A stretch of 64,000 bases of DNA. It comes from an uncultured Muribaculaceae bacterium (lineage in GTDB: Bacteria > Bacteroidota > Bacteroidia > Bacteroidales > Muribaculaceae). The stretch spans positions 186,001 to 250,000 of the forward strand of contig CAJTTG010000003.1 of NCBI GenBank assembly GCA_910579185.1, read 5' to 3'. Positions 8,362 through 19,001 of this stretch are shown here, in pieces. Position 1 is the stretch's first letter. Every line of letters begins with the position of its first letter. The notes beneath the pieces were generated by a model. The model was not told where the DNA came from, did not search any database, and saw only the letters and a program-made list of their open reading frames with translations. A program made the position numbers and the translations under genes.

Positions 8362-10440
8362 TTAGCGTCCTGCTGCGGATGAGGATTCGACATTAGCATC
8401 GGCATTGACAATTTTCTGAATGTCGCGTTTCTGTCGACCCCATTGCAGGTTATATCTGATCTGGATGAAAGGCATCGGAGCCATATCCAGACGGATGTGG
8501 GTGAGATTCTGATTATATGGGTTGAGCGACTGAGAGCCACGGTCGTATTTGGTGAACGGGCAGAGAGCGCCTGCGGTGAACTCCCATTTTTTCCAGTCGT
8601 AGCTGAGGGCAAGAATAGAAATTGACTCTCCCCATGAATAAGTCTCGCCCCATAGGTCTTTCTGTGATTTCTGATATTGTGCGGTGAGTGTGAAATTCCA
8701 ATGCTGGGCAAGAAGAGTGATGTCTCCGCTCCAGTTATGATTGTAGAGTTTATATCCTGTCCCTTTCATTCGTTCGGCACGATATTGCAGGGTTCCGGTT
8801 GCCATAAGCCAGTTTGGAATGATCTCAATTTGTGGCGACAGGAAGAACGAAAGGTTTTGTAGTCCGTCGCTGTTTTCGTATGAGGTTATCAGGCGGTTGT
8901 CCTTCCAATAGAGAATGGGGGTGATTGCATCAGGGCTTGAAAAGGCGCGGATGCCGAATGAACCCATCACTCTCGGGAGGGTGAAGCTATAGCGGAATGT
9001 GAGCATGTAGGATGTGGATGGCTTTAGATCGGGATTGCCTATTGCCCACTGGATAGCATCGGTTTGCTGTGGCGCTATGTTTGTTTGCGACAAAGTTGGT
9101 GTCGACTGCCATGTTGAGAAATTAAGTCGGAATTGCGATTTGGTGTTCGGTTTATATGTGGCGGTTAACTGCGGACGCAGATTCCAGCTGTCGGTTCCTT
9201 GGTTGGTCTCGCGGAATTTGAAGGAAGTGTAGCTCGCTCCTAAACCGGCAGTGAGTGTCACCTTGTCAATACGTTGAAAAAATTCTCCGAAGAAATAAAC
9301 ACGATCTTGCCGTTGGTGGAACACTTCGCCTCCGAGATTCTCATACGTGGAGCGGTTGCGGTTTGCCGTATAGGACACCCCGGCAGTCAGACGGCTGTTC
9401 CGCCAGTTTTTGATATAGTCGGCTTCTATGCCATAAGCTTGATTATGATCTTTGATGGAGGTGTTCACATCGGTGATCATGTCGGATGTAGTGATGTCCT
9501 CTTCGGTGTATATGCGGTAGCTACGACCATTGTAGAGCGATGCGCTGATATCAACTGCAAGTAGTTGGTTGTGACTGAAATGCTGTTCAAGATATGCGCG
9601 TATGCTCGGAGTGAGGCCGTTTTTGCCCGAAAGGTCGCGAAGACGGATTGCAGCCTGGGAATCGTTTTGCGACATTATCCCTTCATACATGGATTCCTCA
9701 GGCCACTGCTTGAAGCCTTGGAGCGCGATCCAGAACACAGTCGTGTCGGGTTTGATATAGCTGTAGTCGATCTGTAAGCTCCCGATTGAGCCGCTCATGT
9801 AGCCTCCTGTCGGTGTCTCATTGCGTCTCAGCGATTGTCCGTCAGGAAAAGTGAACGTCTCACTGTATTCTCTGTGTGATCCGATCCGGTTAGTCATTTT
9901 ATAGTTCGCACTCAGACCCCATTGTGAACGGCCGTTGTTAAGCTTGAGGGCTCCATTGTACGGTCCCCACGCGCAGTTAAGTGCCTGCATGCCCTGAGTC
10001 ATGAGTGATCCTCCTCTTTCGGGATTGGTAACTACGAAATTGAGTACGGCATTGGCGCCGTTATATCTTAGTCCCGGATTATCGAGCCATTCAACTCGCC
10101 GGATTGTTTCGGGGAGCAGGTTGCGGACCTGCTCCATTGTAGCCTCCCGTCCGTTGATTCTGACTTGTACGCTCTCGCCGGATGATGTTATAGTACCAAG
10201 AACATCGTTGACATTCAGAGATGGGATCATTAAATTTCGGATCAATTGAATACCATCCTTGGAATGTTCCATCGCGCTTGCAGATGGATAGTACACATCC
10301 ATGTCGGATTTACGTACCACCTTAGGTGCCTGCACAACTATCTCCTGTAGCTCTTGCGTTGCTATGGTGTCGGCCACTTCCTGAGCGGAAGCGAGCAGTG
10401 TCACAGAAAGAGTCAGTATTGGGCTTAGATATCTTTTCAT
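8362..10440 (-). CDS. TonB-dependent-receptor-like outer-membrane beta-barrel protein
   Basis: A 692-residue protein with a signal peptide (1-19, ending SAQ), a plug-like domain (about 30-140, including VRINGREATMEQVRNLLPE and IRRVEWLDNPG) and a long run of alternating aromatic strands typical of the OMP_b-brl_3 barrel family. It lacks the N-terminal carboxypeptidase-regulatory-like domain often found in this family and shows no clear TonB box. The ligand cannot be read from sequence, and there is no SusD partner nearby. The C-terminus does not end in the usual aromatic residue but in a polar tail (ANVESSSAAGR). Confidence 0.8.
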   Translation of the reverse strand: MKRYLSPILTLSVTLLASAQEVADTIATQELQEIVVQAPKVVRKSDMDVYYPSASAMEHSKDGIQLIRNLMIPSLNVNDVLGTITSSGESVQVRINGREATMEQVRNLLPETIRRVEWLDNPGLRYNGANAVLNFVVTNPERGGSLMTQGMQALNCAWGPYNGALKLNNGRSQWGLSANYKMTNRIGSHREYSETFTFPDGQSLRRNETPTGGYMSGSIGSLQIDYSYIKPDTTVFWIALQGFKQWPEESMYEGIMSQNDSQAAIRLRDLSGKNGLTPSIRAYLEQHFSHNQLLAVDISASLYNGRSYRIYTEEDITTSDMITDVNTSIKDHNQAYGIEADYIKNWRNSRLTAGVSYTANRNRSTYENLGGEVFHQRQDRVYFFGEFFQRIDKVTLTAGLGASYTSFKFRETNQGTDSWNLRPQLTATYKPNTKSQFRLNFSTWQSTPTLSQTNIAPQQTDAIQWAIGNPDLKPSTSYMLTFRYSFTLPRVMGSFGIRAFSSPDAITPILYWKDNRLITSYENSDGLQNLSFFLSPQIEIIPNWLMATGTLQYRAERMKGTGYKLYNHNWSGDITLLAQHWNFTLTAQYQKSQKDLWGETYSWGESISILALSYDWKKWEFTAGALCPFTKYDRGSQSLNPYNQNLTHIRLDMAPMPFIQIRYNLQWGRQKRDIQKIVNADANVESSSAAGR

Positions 10441-10537
10441 CTGGCGTAAATTTTTGTATTGTCATTATTATGACGCAAGAAACTTACGTTTGTGACACTC
10501 CCTTAAAAAAATATGCAATCCGGTCCGGGCTCTGAGC

Positions 10538-11770
10538 TTATCTGGACGTTTCGAGGGTAACTATGCGGTTGGTCAGGGTGCGGAGATTGGCACGGAGGGA
10601 CTCAAGTTTTTCTTCTGAGTTTTTGATGGCCGTGGCTACAGATTTGTCGGTGGCATACTGGCGGCGCAGTTCCTCGAGCGATAACTCCAGATCGGCAATC
10701 TCGTCCATGCAGTCCTGACGCAGTTCCATGGTGCGGCGCGAGTTGGCTGACTTCAATTGATCATACCCTGTCAGAATGCCGCGTCCTGGGATTTCTATTA
10801 CAAAATCGGATGATGCGCCGGCTGCTTCCGAGTCAAGAGCTTCGATGGCCTTAAGTATTGGGCTATAGTCGCGCTTGGGATCGAGAGTGGATTTGATTGA
10901 GGTGATGAATGCGCGGTTGGTTAATTCCGGATCGTTGACCGCATAATTGATGCGCAGATCCTGTGGCACGAAGACATAGATGGTTATTTTGCCGTCGAGT
11001 CGATTGCGGTCAGTGGCCCACCATCCGGCACCGGTCAGCTCGTCGATGGCAAGCAGATAGTCATCGTAGGGTGAGTTGTAAGGCATGCCGATGTTTTGTG
11101 GCTGGAGAAATTCGTCGCCGTCGTTTCTGGAGATGAAGATGTCGTATCCGCCAAGTGATTCATCACCGCGTGCAGCGAAATATAGTGTGGTGCCGTCGGG
11201 TTGTAGGAATGGATAGTTGGCAGAGATACCCTCAAGAGCTTCGCCGAGAGATTGGGGCTGTTCCCATGTGCCGTCGGCTAAAAGATGGGATTCCACGAGT
11301 TGGCGGCCTCCATCGGATGTGGGACGGCTCCAGATCATTGTTTCCGCCGATTCTGTGACGTAAACGGTAGTGGAGTCGTCGGTGGCGAATCCTTCCGGCA
11401 GCTCTTCTGTTGAGGAAACATAGCCGGCCGGCGAAGAGAGCATATAGTTTAGGAAGAAGTCGCGCCTGTCAACGGTAATGGAATCTATGATCGCAATGTG
11501 TTCCACACGCGAGAGCATAGTTGATCCGATTTCTGCTTTCTGACGCAGATGTTCCATTTCGGGGGTAAGATCCCCATCGTCGCCAAAATCGTCGATGAGC
11601 TCAAGCGCTTTATCGAACTCATAGGCATCGAAAGCGGTGCGTGCCTGTTGCAGAATTTCCGTGGCCGAAGGTTTCTTAGCCTTGGCTTTAGCTTTCGGTT
11701 TGGCTGCGTTAGCCGTCATGATGGCGGATAGAGATATTATCAGTGTGGCTATAAGCGGAAAGTGTTTCAT
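10538..11770 (-). CDS. Periplasmic PD40 (WD40-like) repeat protein with C-terminal coiled coil
   Basis: A 410-residue exported protein. Signal peptide 1-22, then a Lys-Ala-rich stretch (KPKAKAKAKKP), a helical TPR-like region (about 38-100), WD40-like PD40 blades (about 160-270, for example LQPDGTTLYFAARGDESLGG and GGYDIFISR) and a C-terminal coiled coil (about 345-408). PD40 blades of this sort occur in TolB-like and OmpA-associated proteins and in the gliding/type IX secretion protein PorE; here the OmpA domain is absent. It lies 24 bp after tamB in the same direction, which suggests an envelope-assembly role (inference). Confidence 0.75.
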   Translation of the reverse strand: MKHFPLIATLIISLSAIMTANAAKPKAKAKAKKPSATEILQQARTAFDAYEFDKALELIDDFGDDGDLTPEMEHLRQKAEIGSTMLSRVEHIAIIDSITVDRRDFFLNYMLSSPAGYVSSTEELPEGFATDDSTTVYVTESAETMIWSRPTSDGGRQLVESHLLADGTWEQPQSLGEALEGISANYPFLQPDGTTLYFAARGDESLGGYDIFISRNDGDEFLQPQNIGMPYNSPYDDYLLAIDELTGAGWWATDRNRLDGKITIYVFVPQDLRINYAVNDPELTNRAFITSIKSTLDPKRDYSPILKAIEALDSEAAGASSDFVIEIPGRGILTGYDQLKSANSRRTMELRQDCMDEIADLELSLEELRRQYATDKSVATAIKNSEEKLESLRANLRTLTNRIVTLETSR

Positions 11771-11794
11771 ACGGGAGAAAAGATATGTGGAGTT

Positions 11795-14700
11795 TTATTT
11801 AAAACGTAAAAAATCGCCTGATGTTGCTGTAGGTGGTATTGTATCGGCTTGTTGTGTGGTTGTCGCCGGTGCTGTGGGTTTGACAGAGTCAGTCGGAGTG
11901 GGAGTGTCATTCTCCGCCTTTTTATGCCGCAGCAGAGGACGCATGAATGAGAAGAAACTATCGAAATCGCGTTTGAACATGATTCCTACGCCTTGGGTTG
12001 TCAATGCGCTCTTGAAGTAATAGTTCTGGTCGTTGTAGCGGTTATAGGCTTTGAGGCGTAGAGAGCCGCTGCGGTTAAGCAGATATTCAATGTCAAAGTC
12101 GCCGATGAACGAGTTATTGTTCATCGTTTTATCGCGATAGCCAAGGTTGCCGTTGAGCAACAGGCGGTTGTTCAGAAGATGACTTGATAAGGCAACGTCA
12201 AATTCCATGTCGGAGAAGTCGCCACGGTCACTGCGGAAATTAGGTGCTATCGCCCAGTTGTCGCTTAGCTGCCCGAGCATATTGCTCAGTTGTGAGGATA
12301 TTGTGCCTGATGCCACAGACATGAATTCGTTTCCGCGTGTGGCATTCATATAGTCGGGGGTGTAGAAGCGGTTTAGCGCGAGCAGATAAATTATCTGACG
12401 ACTCATCATTTCGTCTGTATTGATGATGCTGCGGACTTTGCGTTTGGTGTCTGAGGTCAATGTCGGCAGGTCAATGTCGAAACTGATTTCCGGCTGGCGC
12501 ATATCCCCCTTGACTATCAGTAATGCGTCGACAGGTACGTTTGTGCGGTTCAGTTCTTTGTCCTCAAGGAACGACTCATCGAGATCCGTCAGATTGGCTT
12601 TAACCTGATATTTTGCTGTCAGATCAAGTTGGGCGGCATAGGGATCGCCATGGAATGCTATTGAGCTTCCGGGATTGATGGTGAAGTCCTTGATTATGAT
12701 ATCCTGAAGGGTGAAGTTATAATTGCCGCGGTCAACGGTGTATGTGCCGTTCATTCTGAGATCCTCGTTGGCGGAGTCGTAGATCATCCGTAGCACACCG
12801 TTGCCATATGCACGGATGCGGTCACCGCCTACCGGATCCATGACCAGAGTGATAAGCGCCTGCGGATTGATGTCGATATTGAAGTTCATCTTGTAGCCTG
12901 TGGGGGGGCCGTCGACATTGCCGTTGGCAAGTTCCCGTTTGATCTCTACGACTGCAGGTGGTGGAGCTGTAGCAGCGGCGATAGAATCTTTTAAGGCCTG
13001 ATCACGGTCGCGGAAGGTGATGAATTTGTAGTCCTGTGCCGATAATGCGTCCGAGAGGACAAATGTGAATGCAGAGTTGGCAGCTGTCGACATGTTGACG
13101 GCGATATCAACCATACCGGGAACTCCGGTAACAGTTGCATTGCCGGTGCCGAATACACGTCCATACCATGGATGCTCGGTGTTTTCCTTGACATCGTAGA
13201 CAAGCAGGTCGCGTGCATCTGTGATACGGAACTCAAAGCGTGGCTCTTTGAAGCATTTGTGTCGGACATATCCGTTTAGTCGTGCTTCGTGGCCGTATGC
13301 ATCGTGAAGAGTCAGGTTGTCTATGTCGATCACGCCGGGACGCAGGCGGATGGAATCGGTGGTGGTGTATGTGCAGTTGGTGAATCCGAGTGTCAGGCTG
13401 ACATCCTCGCCATAGATATCGCCGGTCATGTCAATCAGTTTGAACGAACCCCAGAGCCTTGCCTTGCCGGAAGCATAGCCTTTGACATCGGAAGCGAAGG
13501 CCGACATGTAGTGGCGCAGGAATCCGATCTCCAGACGGTCGGCATCGAATGCCATGTCAAGAGAATCGGCGGTTACGAATATCTCGCCATCCACATAAGA
13601 ATGTCGTTCGTTGCGCTGCAATATATCAGCAAGAATCGACACAGATTTTCTGTCGTTGTGCCATTCCGAGCGCAATATGGCATCGCCGAGCAGGGAATTA
13701 TTGTATGTCAGGCTCTTGACGCTTAATCCCGGGGTATAGGCTACGGGATCCGACGTCAGCACTTTTGTAGCGTAGAGCTTCCCTGTGACGTTGCCGCCGA
13801 ACATCGCCGTCGGTATGTCGAGTGTTTCAAACACATAGTCGAGGTTAATGTCGTCGAGGGCTACGGTTATGGTATCTGTCGGGTTTTCTGACGCTCTGCC
13901 TCCAATGGCTATGGACTGGCGGTCGCGCCATGCCCGGAAGCCATCAACATCAATCTCTTTCCCTTCGATGGCTATAACCGCAGGATCGATGGTCCATATA
14001 GTGTCGTTGAACACTGCCTTTGACGGGTTGAAGCGCACGTCAGTGTGGAGCGCACCGTTTTCAGTGTTGCGGCTGAATATGGTGGAGATGTTGATGTCGC
14101 CGCTGAAATCTCTTTCGCGGTCTATTTTCCATTCAAGGTGAGAATCTACCTGATCGTTACCCACCTCGGCCGTTGTGATCACTGTTGCCGGGCCTTTTTT
14201 TGTCGGTAGGGTAGTGGTGAAATACATATATCCGCGTCCGGGGGAGGATATGGCGGTGTCGGCGGCCAATACTCCGGCTTGCAACGCTGTGTTCTCTATC
14301 AGTTTGTTACCTTGGAGAAGGTATGGAGCCGACAGGCGCAGGTCGATGGCCCTCATGGCGGAGTTGAAGCTACCGCCGATGCTGACAGGTTCTATTATCT
14401 TCACTGGCATCTTGGCCAACGGAGACAGCGGCTCAAGATCTTTGATGGTCACGGTGTAGGATAGGTGATTGTAGCCCGGATCCTCCGGTGTCGAAGCCGC
14501 CATGCCGTCGCCGGGGTGCTCGCCGGTGAGTGCCGGAAGCGTCTGGGCAATTATGCTGCGGCCAACCGGTACAAGTGTCGACATCTTGAACTTACCGGTC
14601 ACGCTGGCATCGGCAATCTCGCTGCTCAGGCTTATGGTGTCAGCCTCTTCAGTGCGTATGGCTTTGACCATAACGTTGTCTATTTTAAGATCCGGATGCC

Positions 14701-16471
14701 CATGTCGGCTCATGGCGAAGCTCCTTATGTCAATGCGGCCCTCTATGTCATCTATGTTATGACCGCTGAGGGTGGCATCGGTCTGCATGGAGATCAATCG
14801 TTGGTCGTTTTCGGGCGATAATCCGAGCATGGTGAGATTGAGGTCGCGGATATCGGCGGAGAAATCAACGGATCGGTTGTCGCCGTCTATGATGGCTGAC
14901 GCTTGGGCATCGGCATAGAGCAGCGCATTGTCTATGTAGACCGAACCTTCGATATGTCCATGGTCATTGCTTATGTCGGCGGTGAAGTCGGTGAGAGTCT
15001 GTCCATGGATAGTTGCGGACAAAATGTCCAGATGGGCTGTACCGTCAGGAATATTTTTCCCTCTGCGCACTATATCGAAATCCAAGTTGCCGTCCAGATC
15101 CGTTAGTGTTGACAGCTTGCTGTCCAGCCCTTTCATCAGTGCGGCTCCTGATAGATCCGTAATGCCGAGTTCTCCATTGATCCGTGCCGGGCCGTAGCCG
15201 TTCTTATTGTGGGTTCTTGAATATTCTGCCTGTGCATTTATGGATCCGGCTTCCGATGTTGTCAGGGAGGCATCGATCTCTCCGCTGAGCATGTCGCCGG
15301 TGAACGATGCTTTAAGATCCACATCTCCGAGATTCGACAATATCGTGCGCGTCTTTTCGTCAAGCGACGCGAAACGTAGGGCGGTTGCTACGGCGCGAGG
15401 CGCGTTGATGTGAGCTTCCAGTGCCGGTAGATCAACAGTCATTCCGTTGACCGACATTGTGTCGGCCATGCCATATATTTCGCCATGCAGTCTGATGTCG
15501 GCTCCACGGTCGCTCGAAAAATGCAGATCCTTGATTTCGATATGATCGGGATCGCCGATGGCGTGCATGTGGGCGGTGAACACCATGTCAACTCCATTGA
15601 GTTGTGGCACTAACGGCTCGATGTCAGTAGTGGCCAGATGGCTTCCGGGCGTCAGATGGATGTCGAACGGCATTTTTCTCCAATTTGCTTTCAGATCATC
15701 AAACCCGTCATAGGTCAATTTTTGATTGTTGATGGTGAGTCGTGACAGAGGCATGCTTAGTTGCAGGTTGGCAATCTCCAGCATCTGATTGCTGATATGG
15801 AACTGACCGCTTAGATTTGTCAGTGCCAGGCCACACTGTTCATTGAAAGCCAGACGTCGCAGATCAATGATGAAGTCATCGTTCTTGATCTGCGGCAGCT
15901 GAACGTCGGCACGCAGTCCGGATATCTCTATATGGTTCATATCGAAACCGGATTCTTTTGCCGGTTCCGACAACACGTTGTAGCTGACTTTCGAAGTGCG
16001 GATCACTACGGTGTTGATCCTGAAATCGAACTTTGTCGGGGGCTTGCTCTTATCTTTCGGCTTCAGAGCGTCAATGATTGGCTGGATATTCAGAGGCGAC
16101 CCGATGGAATCGCGGTGGATGTCGGCTTGCATGCCGATGATTTCCGCGTAGTCCATCACTATACGGTCGTGAAACAGATAGTTCCAAAGGTTCAGACCGG
16201 CACCAAGACGTTGCACTTCGATGGCTTTCTTGCCATCCGATCCGTCGATCCCGACGCCATGGAGTGTGACGCGGTTGAACGGCGAGATCTGGACATATTC
16301 AATGTCAACGTCGACAGTCAGCAGACTTGTCAGTTCGACCTCAGCCTTATGGCACAGCCACCGCTGGACGGGAGGAAGCGACAGCGCAACATAGAGCGCC
16401 GCCGGAACCACCAATGCCAGCACTATCAGTGTGACTATGATCGAGCGGAGGATTTTATAAAACCGTTTCAT
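11795..16471 (-). CDS. tamB: Translocation and assembly module subunit TamB (AsmA-like DUF490)
   Basis: A very long protein (1558 residues) with one N-terminal membrane anchor (about 9-30) and a periplasmic body built of repeated beta segments rich in Asp, Gly and Ile, as in the bridge-like TamB/AsmA lipid-transport proteins. The DUF490/TamB C-terminal domain lies at roughly 1100-1500 (features include VDRGNYNFTLQDIIIKDFTI and GNLGYRD). TamB acts between inner and outer membranes in barrel assembly or phospholipid transport. The C-terminal tail is low-complexity (Pro/Thr). No TamA-like gene is adjacent. Confidence 0.88.
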   Translation of the reverse strand: MKRFYKILRSIIVTLIVLALVVPAALYVALSLPPVQRWLCHKAEVELTSLLTVDVDIEYVQISPFNRVTLHGVGIDGSDGKKAIEVQRLGAGLNLWNYLFHDRIVMDYAEIIGMQADIHRDSIGSPLNIQPIIDALKPKDKSKPPTKFDFRINTVVIRTSKVSYNVLSEPAKESGFDMNHIEISGLRADVQLPQIKNDDFIIDLRRLAFNEQCGLALTNLSGQFHISNQMLEIANLQLSMPLSRLTINNQKLTYDGFDDLKANWRKMPFDIHLTPGSHLATTDIEPLVPQLNGVDMVFTAHMHAIGDPDHIEIKDLHFSSDRGADIRLHGEIYGMADTMSVNGMTVDLPALEAHINAPRAVATALRFASLDEKTRTILSNLGDVDLKASFTGDMLSGEIDASLTTSEAGSINAQAEYSRTHNKNGYGPARINGELGITDLSGAALMKGLDSKLSTLTDLDGNLDFDIVRRGKNIPDGTAHLDILSATIHGQTLTDFTADISNDHGHIEGSVYIDNALLYADAQASAIIDGDNRSVDFSADIRDLNLTMLGLSPENDQRLISMQTDATLSGHNIDDIEGRIDIRSFAMSRHGHPDLKIDNVMVKAIRTEEADTISLSSEIADASVTGKFKMSTLVPVGRSIIAQTLPALTGEHPGDGMAASTPEDPGYNHLSYTVTIKDLEPLSPLAKMPVKIIEPVSIGGSFNSAMRAIDLRLSAPYLLQGNKLIENTALQAGVLAADTAISSPGRGYMYFTTTLPTKKGPATVITTAEVGNDQVDSHLEWKIDRERDFSGDINISTIFSRNTENGALHTDVRFNPSKAVFNDTIWTIDPAVIAIEGKEIDVDGFRAWRDRQSIAIGGRASENPTDTITVALDDINLDYVFETLDIPTAMFGGNVTGKLYATKVLTSDPVAYTPGLSVKSLTYNNSLLGDAILRSEWHNDRKSVSILADILQRNERHSYVDGEIFVTADSLDMAFDADRLEIGFLRHYMSAFASDVKGYASGKARLWGSFKLIDMTGDIYGEDVSLTLGFTNCTYTTTDSIRLRPGVIDIDNLTLHDAYGHEARLNGYVRHKCFKEPRFEFRITDARDLLVYDVKENTEHPWYGRVFGTGNATVTGVPGMVDIAVNMSTAANSAFTFVLSDALSAQDYKFITFRDRDQALKDSIAAATAPPPAVVEIKRELANGNVDGPPTGYKMNFNIDINPQALITLVMDPVGGDRIRAYGNGVLRMIYDSANEDLRMNGTYTVDRGNYNFTLQDIIIKDFTINPGSSIAFHGDPYAAQLDLTAKYQVKANLTDLDESFLEDKELNRTNVPVDALLIVKGDMRQPEISFDIDLPTLTSDTKRKVRSIINTDEMMSRQIIYLLALNRFYTPDYMNATRGNEFMSVASGTISSQLSNMLGQLSDNWAIAPNFRSDRGDFSDMEFDVALSSHLLNNRLLLNGNLGYRDKTMNNNSFIGDFDIEYLLNRSGSLRLKAYNRYNDQNYYFKSALTTQGVGIMFKRDFDSFFSFMRPLLRHKKAENDTPTPTDSVKPTAPATTTQQADTIPPTATSGDFLRFK

Positions 16472-16517
16472 CAGAACATCTGCGAAATTACAAATTTTTC
16501 GTCAAATATCCGATGCT

Positions 16518-18998
16518 TCAGGGGTCAACATCGTAATAAACTATCGCACCTTTCACCGCTTGCATCCCCGAGGCGTGCATCTCGACCAGAGTCTGGCGCA
16601 TTATCTCCTTGACTTTCTTCATGGAAGCCTGAGTCTCTATTTTCAGCATCAATTTGCGGATATAGAGCGTCTGCACGCGTCCGACAGCCGGTTCCTCAGG
16701 CCCGAACACACGGTTGCCGAACAGCTCGCGAAGTCTGCGTCCGTAGGCCGTGGCAAGCTCATCAATCAGATGGCGGTCACGGTGTTTGATGTAGATATTG
16801 ATCACTCGTGTGAACGGCGGATAATTGAATTTCCGGCGCTCTTCCACCTCTGTGTCGTAGAATCCGTTGTAGTCGTGGTTGGAAATGAATCCGAACAGTG
16901 GCAGATCGGGCTGCGAGGTCTGCACGGCCACAATTCCGCGGCTGTCGCGGCGTCCGGCGCGTCCGGCCACCTGCATCATCATGTTGAACGCACGTTCCGA
17001 AGCTCTGAAATCGGGTTGATTCACCATCGCGTCGGAATTGACAATGGCCACCGTGGCCACCCGGTCAAAATCAAGACCTTTTGTCACCATCTGCGTACCT
17101 ACCAGAATGTCAGCTTTCCCCTGCGAGAAATCAGTGATTATATTCTCGTAACCATCCTTGTTACGGGTCGTGTCGAGATCCATACGCAACGTCCGGGCTC
17201 CGTTGAACGCCTCTCCAATCTCGTCGGTCATGCGCTCAGTCCCGTAGCCGTAGGTCTCTATCGCCGGCTCATGACATGCCGGACACTCCACCGGCTTGGG
17301 ATACATAGCTCCGCAGTAATGACACACGAGCCGGTCGATCCGTTTGTGATATGTCAGCGTGACGTCGCAATGTTCGCACTTAGGTGTGTAGCCACACATC
17401 TTGCACACGGCCACCGGAGCATAACCCCTGCGGTTGAGAAACACTATGGCCTGTTTGCCGTTATCCACAGCCTCATGCACCAGATCGATTGTCTGTTGCG
17501 ACAGTGCCCCGCGCATCGTCTTGCGTTTGCGCGACAAGGCGGTGTCTATTATCCTGATCTCAGGTAATTCAACTCCCGAATATCGCTCGCTTAGTGTCAC
17601 GAGTCCGTAGCGTCCCGTCTGGGCCTTGTAATAGGTATCGATAGCCGGCGTGGCACTCCCTAGAAGCACTTTGGCTCCATGCATCCGTGCAAGCACCATA
17701 GCCGTGTCTCGGCCATTGTAGCGTGGTGCCGGATCCTGCTGTTTGTAGCTCGGCTCATGTTCCTCGTCAACGATCACCAGTCCGAGCGAGGCAAATGGCA
17801 GGAATAAGGACGACCGGGCCCCGATCACTACCATCGGCTCATTGCCCGACAGCACCTTGCGATATATGTCGACTCGTTCGTTGTCTGTGAATTTTGAGTG
17901 ATAGATCACCACCTTTTCGCCGAACACGCGTTGCAGACGTTTGGTGAGCTGGGTGGTCAATGCTATTTCCGGAACCAGGAACAATGCCTGCCGACGTTGT
18001 TTCAGCACGTAATCTATCAGGTGGATATATATCTCCGTTTTGCCGGAAGATGTCACTCCGTGGAGCAACGTGACATCTTTTTCAAACCATGACCTGTGGA
18101 TCTCTTTCAATGCTCGGTCCTGGGCATCGCTGAGGGTCGGCAATTCTCCACTGACTGTGCCGTTGAATTGAAACCGGTTGATCTCTTTCTTGTAGAACTC
18201 CACTATGCCTTTGTCGGCGAGCTGTTTGAGCACCGTCCGGGGTACGCCGCTACGTTCCATCAGTTCCTCCTGGCTGACCTCTTTCATTTCCGAAGTCCGC
18301 TGCATGAAGCTCGATAGAGCCACAAGGGTCTGCAACGTCTGCTGTTGTTTGACCTGAGCCTTCGTTTTTATCTTTTCAAAGGCTTCGCGCAGACTTTCGT
18401 TATCCCCCTGTGGCATTGTCAGTCTGACGTAGGTCATCTTCCGTGACCGGTATCGCTCCACGAGCTTTTCGGATATGATCACGGCGCCCTTTTCCAGCAT
18501 GGCAGTGGCTATGGCACCTACGCCGTTGAAACCGGTCGACTTTTCAATCTCCGAGATCTTCATTCGTCCCTCCTCATGGCTCAGCACCTGCAAGATGATC
18601 GTCTCGCGTTCTGTGAGTTGCACATCTTCGGGATCGAAATCAGGGTTAGCTTCTATAAATGTCTCGCTCTCCACCTTCAATGCCGCTGGCAGAGCGGCGC
18701 GCAGCACATCTCCGGCGGAACACAGATAATAATCCGCTATCCAGTTCCATAATTGCATCTGCGGCCTACGTATGATCGGTTGGTCATCGAGCGTGGAGAC
18801 TATCTCTTTCACGTCATAGTTCCCTTCCGGTGGCGTGTTGCCAAGCTCGGTCACGATTCCGGTGTAGAACTTTCTCCTGCCGAATGGCACCAGTACGCGA
18901 TGTCCCGGTTTCACTCGTCCGGCCATTTCCGTCGGCACGGCGTAGGTGAAGGTCGATTGCAATGGCAGCGGCAGAAGTATCTGTGCGTACAGGCTCAT
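16518..18998 (-). CDS. priA: Primosomal replication protein N', PriA helicase
   Basis: An 826-residue superfamily 2 DNA helicase that reloads the replisome at stalled forks. It shows the 3'-end-binding N-domain (about 1-105), Walker A GVTSSGKT (314-321), DEEH (411-414), GSATP (447-451) and eight zinc cysteines (532, 535, 541, 544, 559, 562, 572, 575), all in place. Slightly longer than E. coli PriA (732). It starts 3 bp after the Nudix gene stop, so the two are coupled, and tamB follows after 46 bp. Confidence 0.96.
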   Translation of the reverse strand: MSLYAQILLPLPLQSTFTYAVPTEMAGRVKPGHRVLVPFGRRKFYTGIVTELGNTPPEGNYDVKEIVSTLDDQPIIRRPQMQLWNWIADYYLCSAGDVLRAALPAALKVESETFIEANPDFDPEDVQLTERETIILQVLSHEEGRMKISEIEKSTGFNGVGAIATAMLEKGAVIISEKLVERYRSRKMTYVRLTMPQGDNESLREAFEKIKTKAQVKQQQTLQTLVALSSFMQRTSEMKEVSQEELMERSGVPRTVLKQLADKGIVEFYKKEINRFQFNGTVSGELPTLSDAQDRALKEIHRSWFEKDVTLLHGVTSSGKTEIYIHLIDYVLKQRRQALFLVPEIALTTQLTKRLQRVFGEKVVIYHSKFTDNERVDIYRKVLSGNEPMVVIGARSSLFLPFASLGLVIVDEEHEPSYKQQDPAPRYNGRDTAMVLARMHGAKVLLGSATPAIDTYYKAQTGRYGLVTLSERYSGVELPEIRIIDTALSRKRKTMRGALSQQTIDLVHEAVDNGKQAIVFLNRRGYAPVAVCKMCGYTPKCEHCDVTLTYHKRIDRLVCHYCGAMYPKPVECPACHEPAIETYGYGTERMTDEIGEAFNGARTLRMDLDTTRNKDGYENIITDFSQGKADILVGTQMVTKGLDFDRVATVAIVNSDAMVNQPDFRASERAFNMMMQVAGRAGRRDSRGIVAVQTSQPDLPLFGFISNHDYNGFYDTEVEERRKFNYPPFTRVINIYIKHRDRHLIDELATAYGRRLRELFGNRVFGPEEPAVGRVQTLYIRKLMLKIETQASMKKVKEIMRQTLVEMHASGMQAVKGAIVYYDVDP

Positions 18999-19001
18999 CT
19001 A

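Noticed and set aside
16560..17567. 335-codon open frame opposite priA
   Set aside because: Antisense shadow; the PriA motifs on the other strand are complete.
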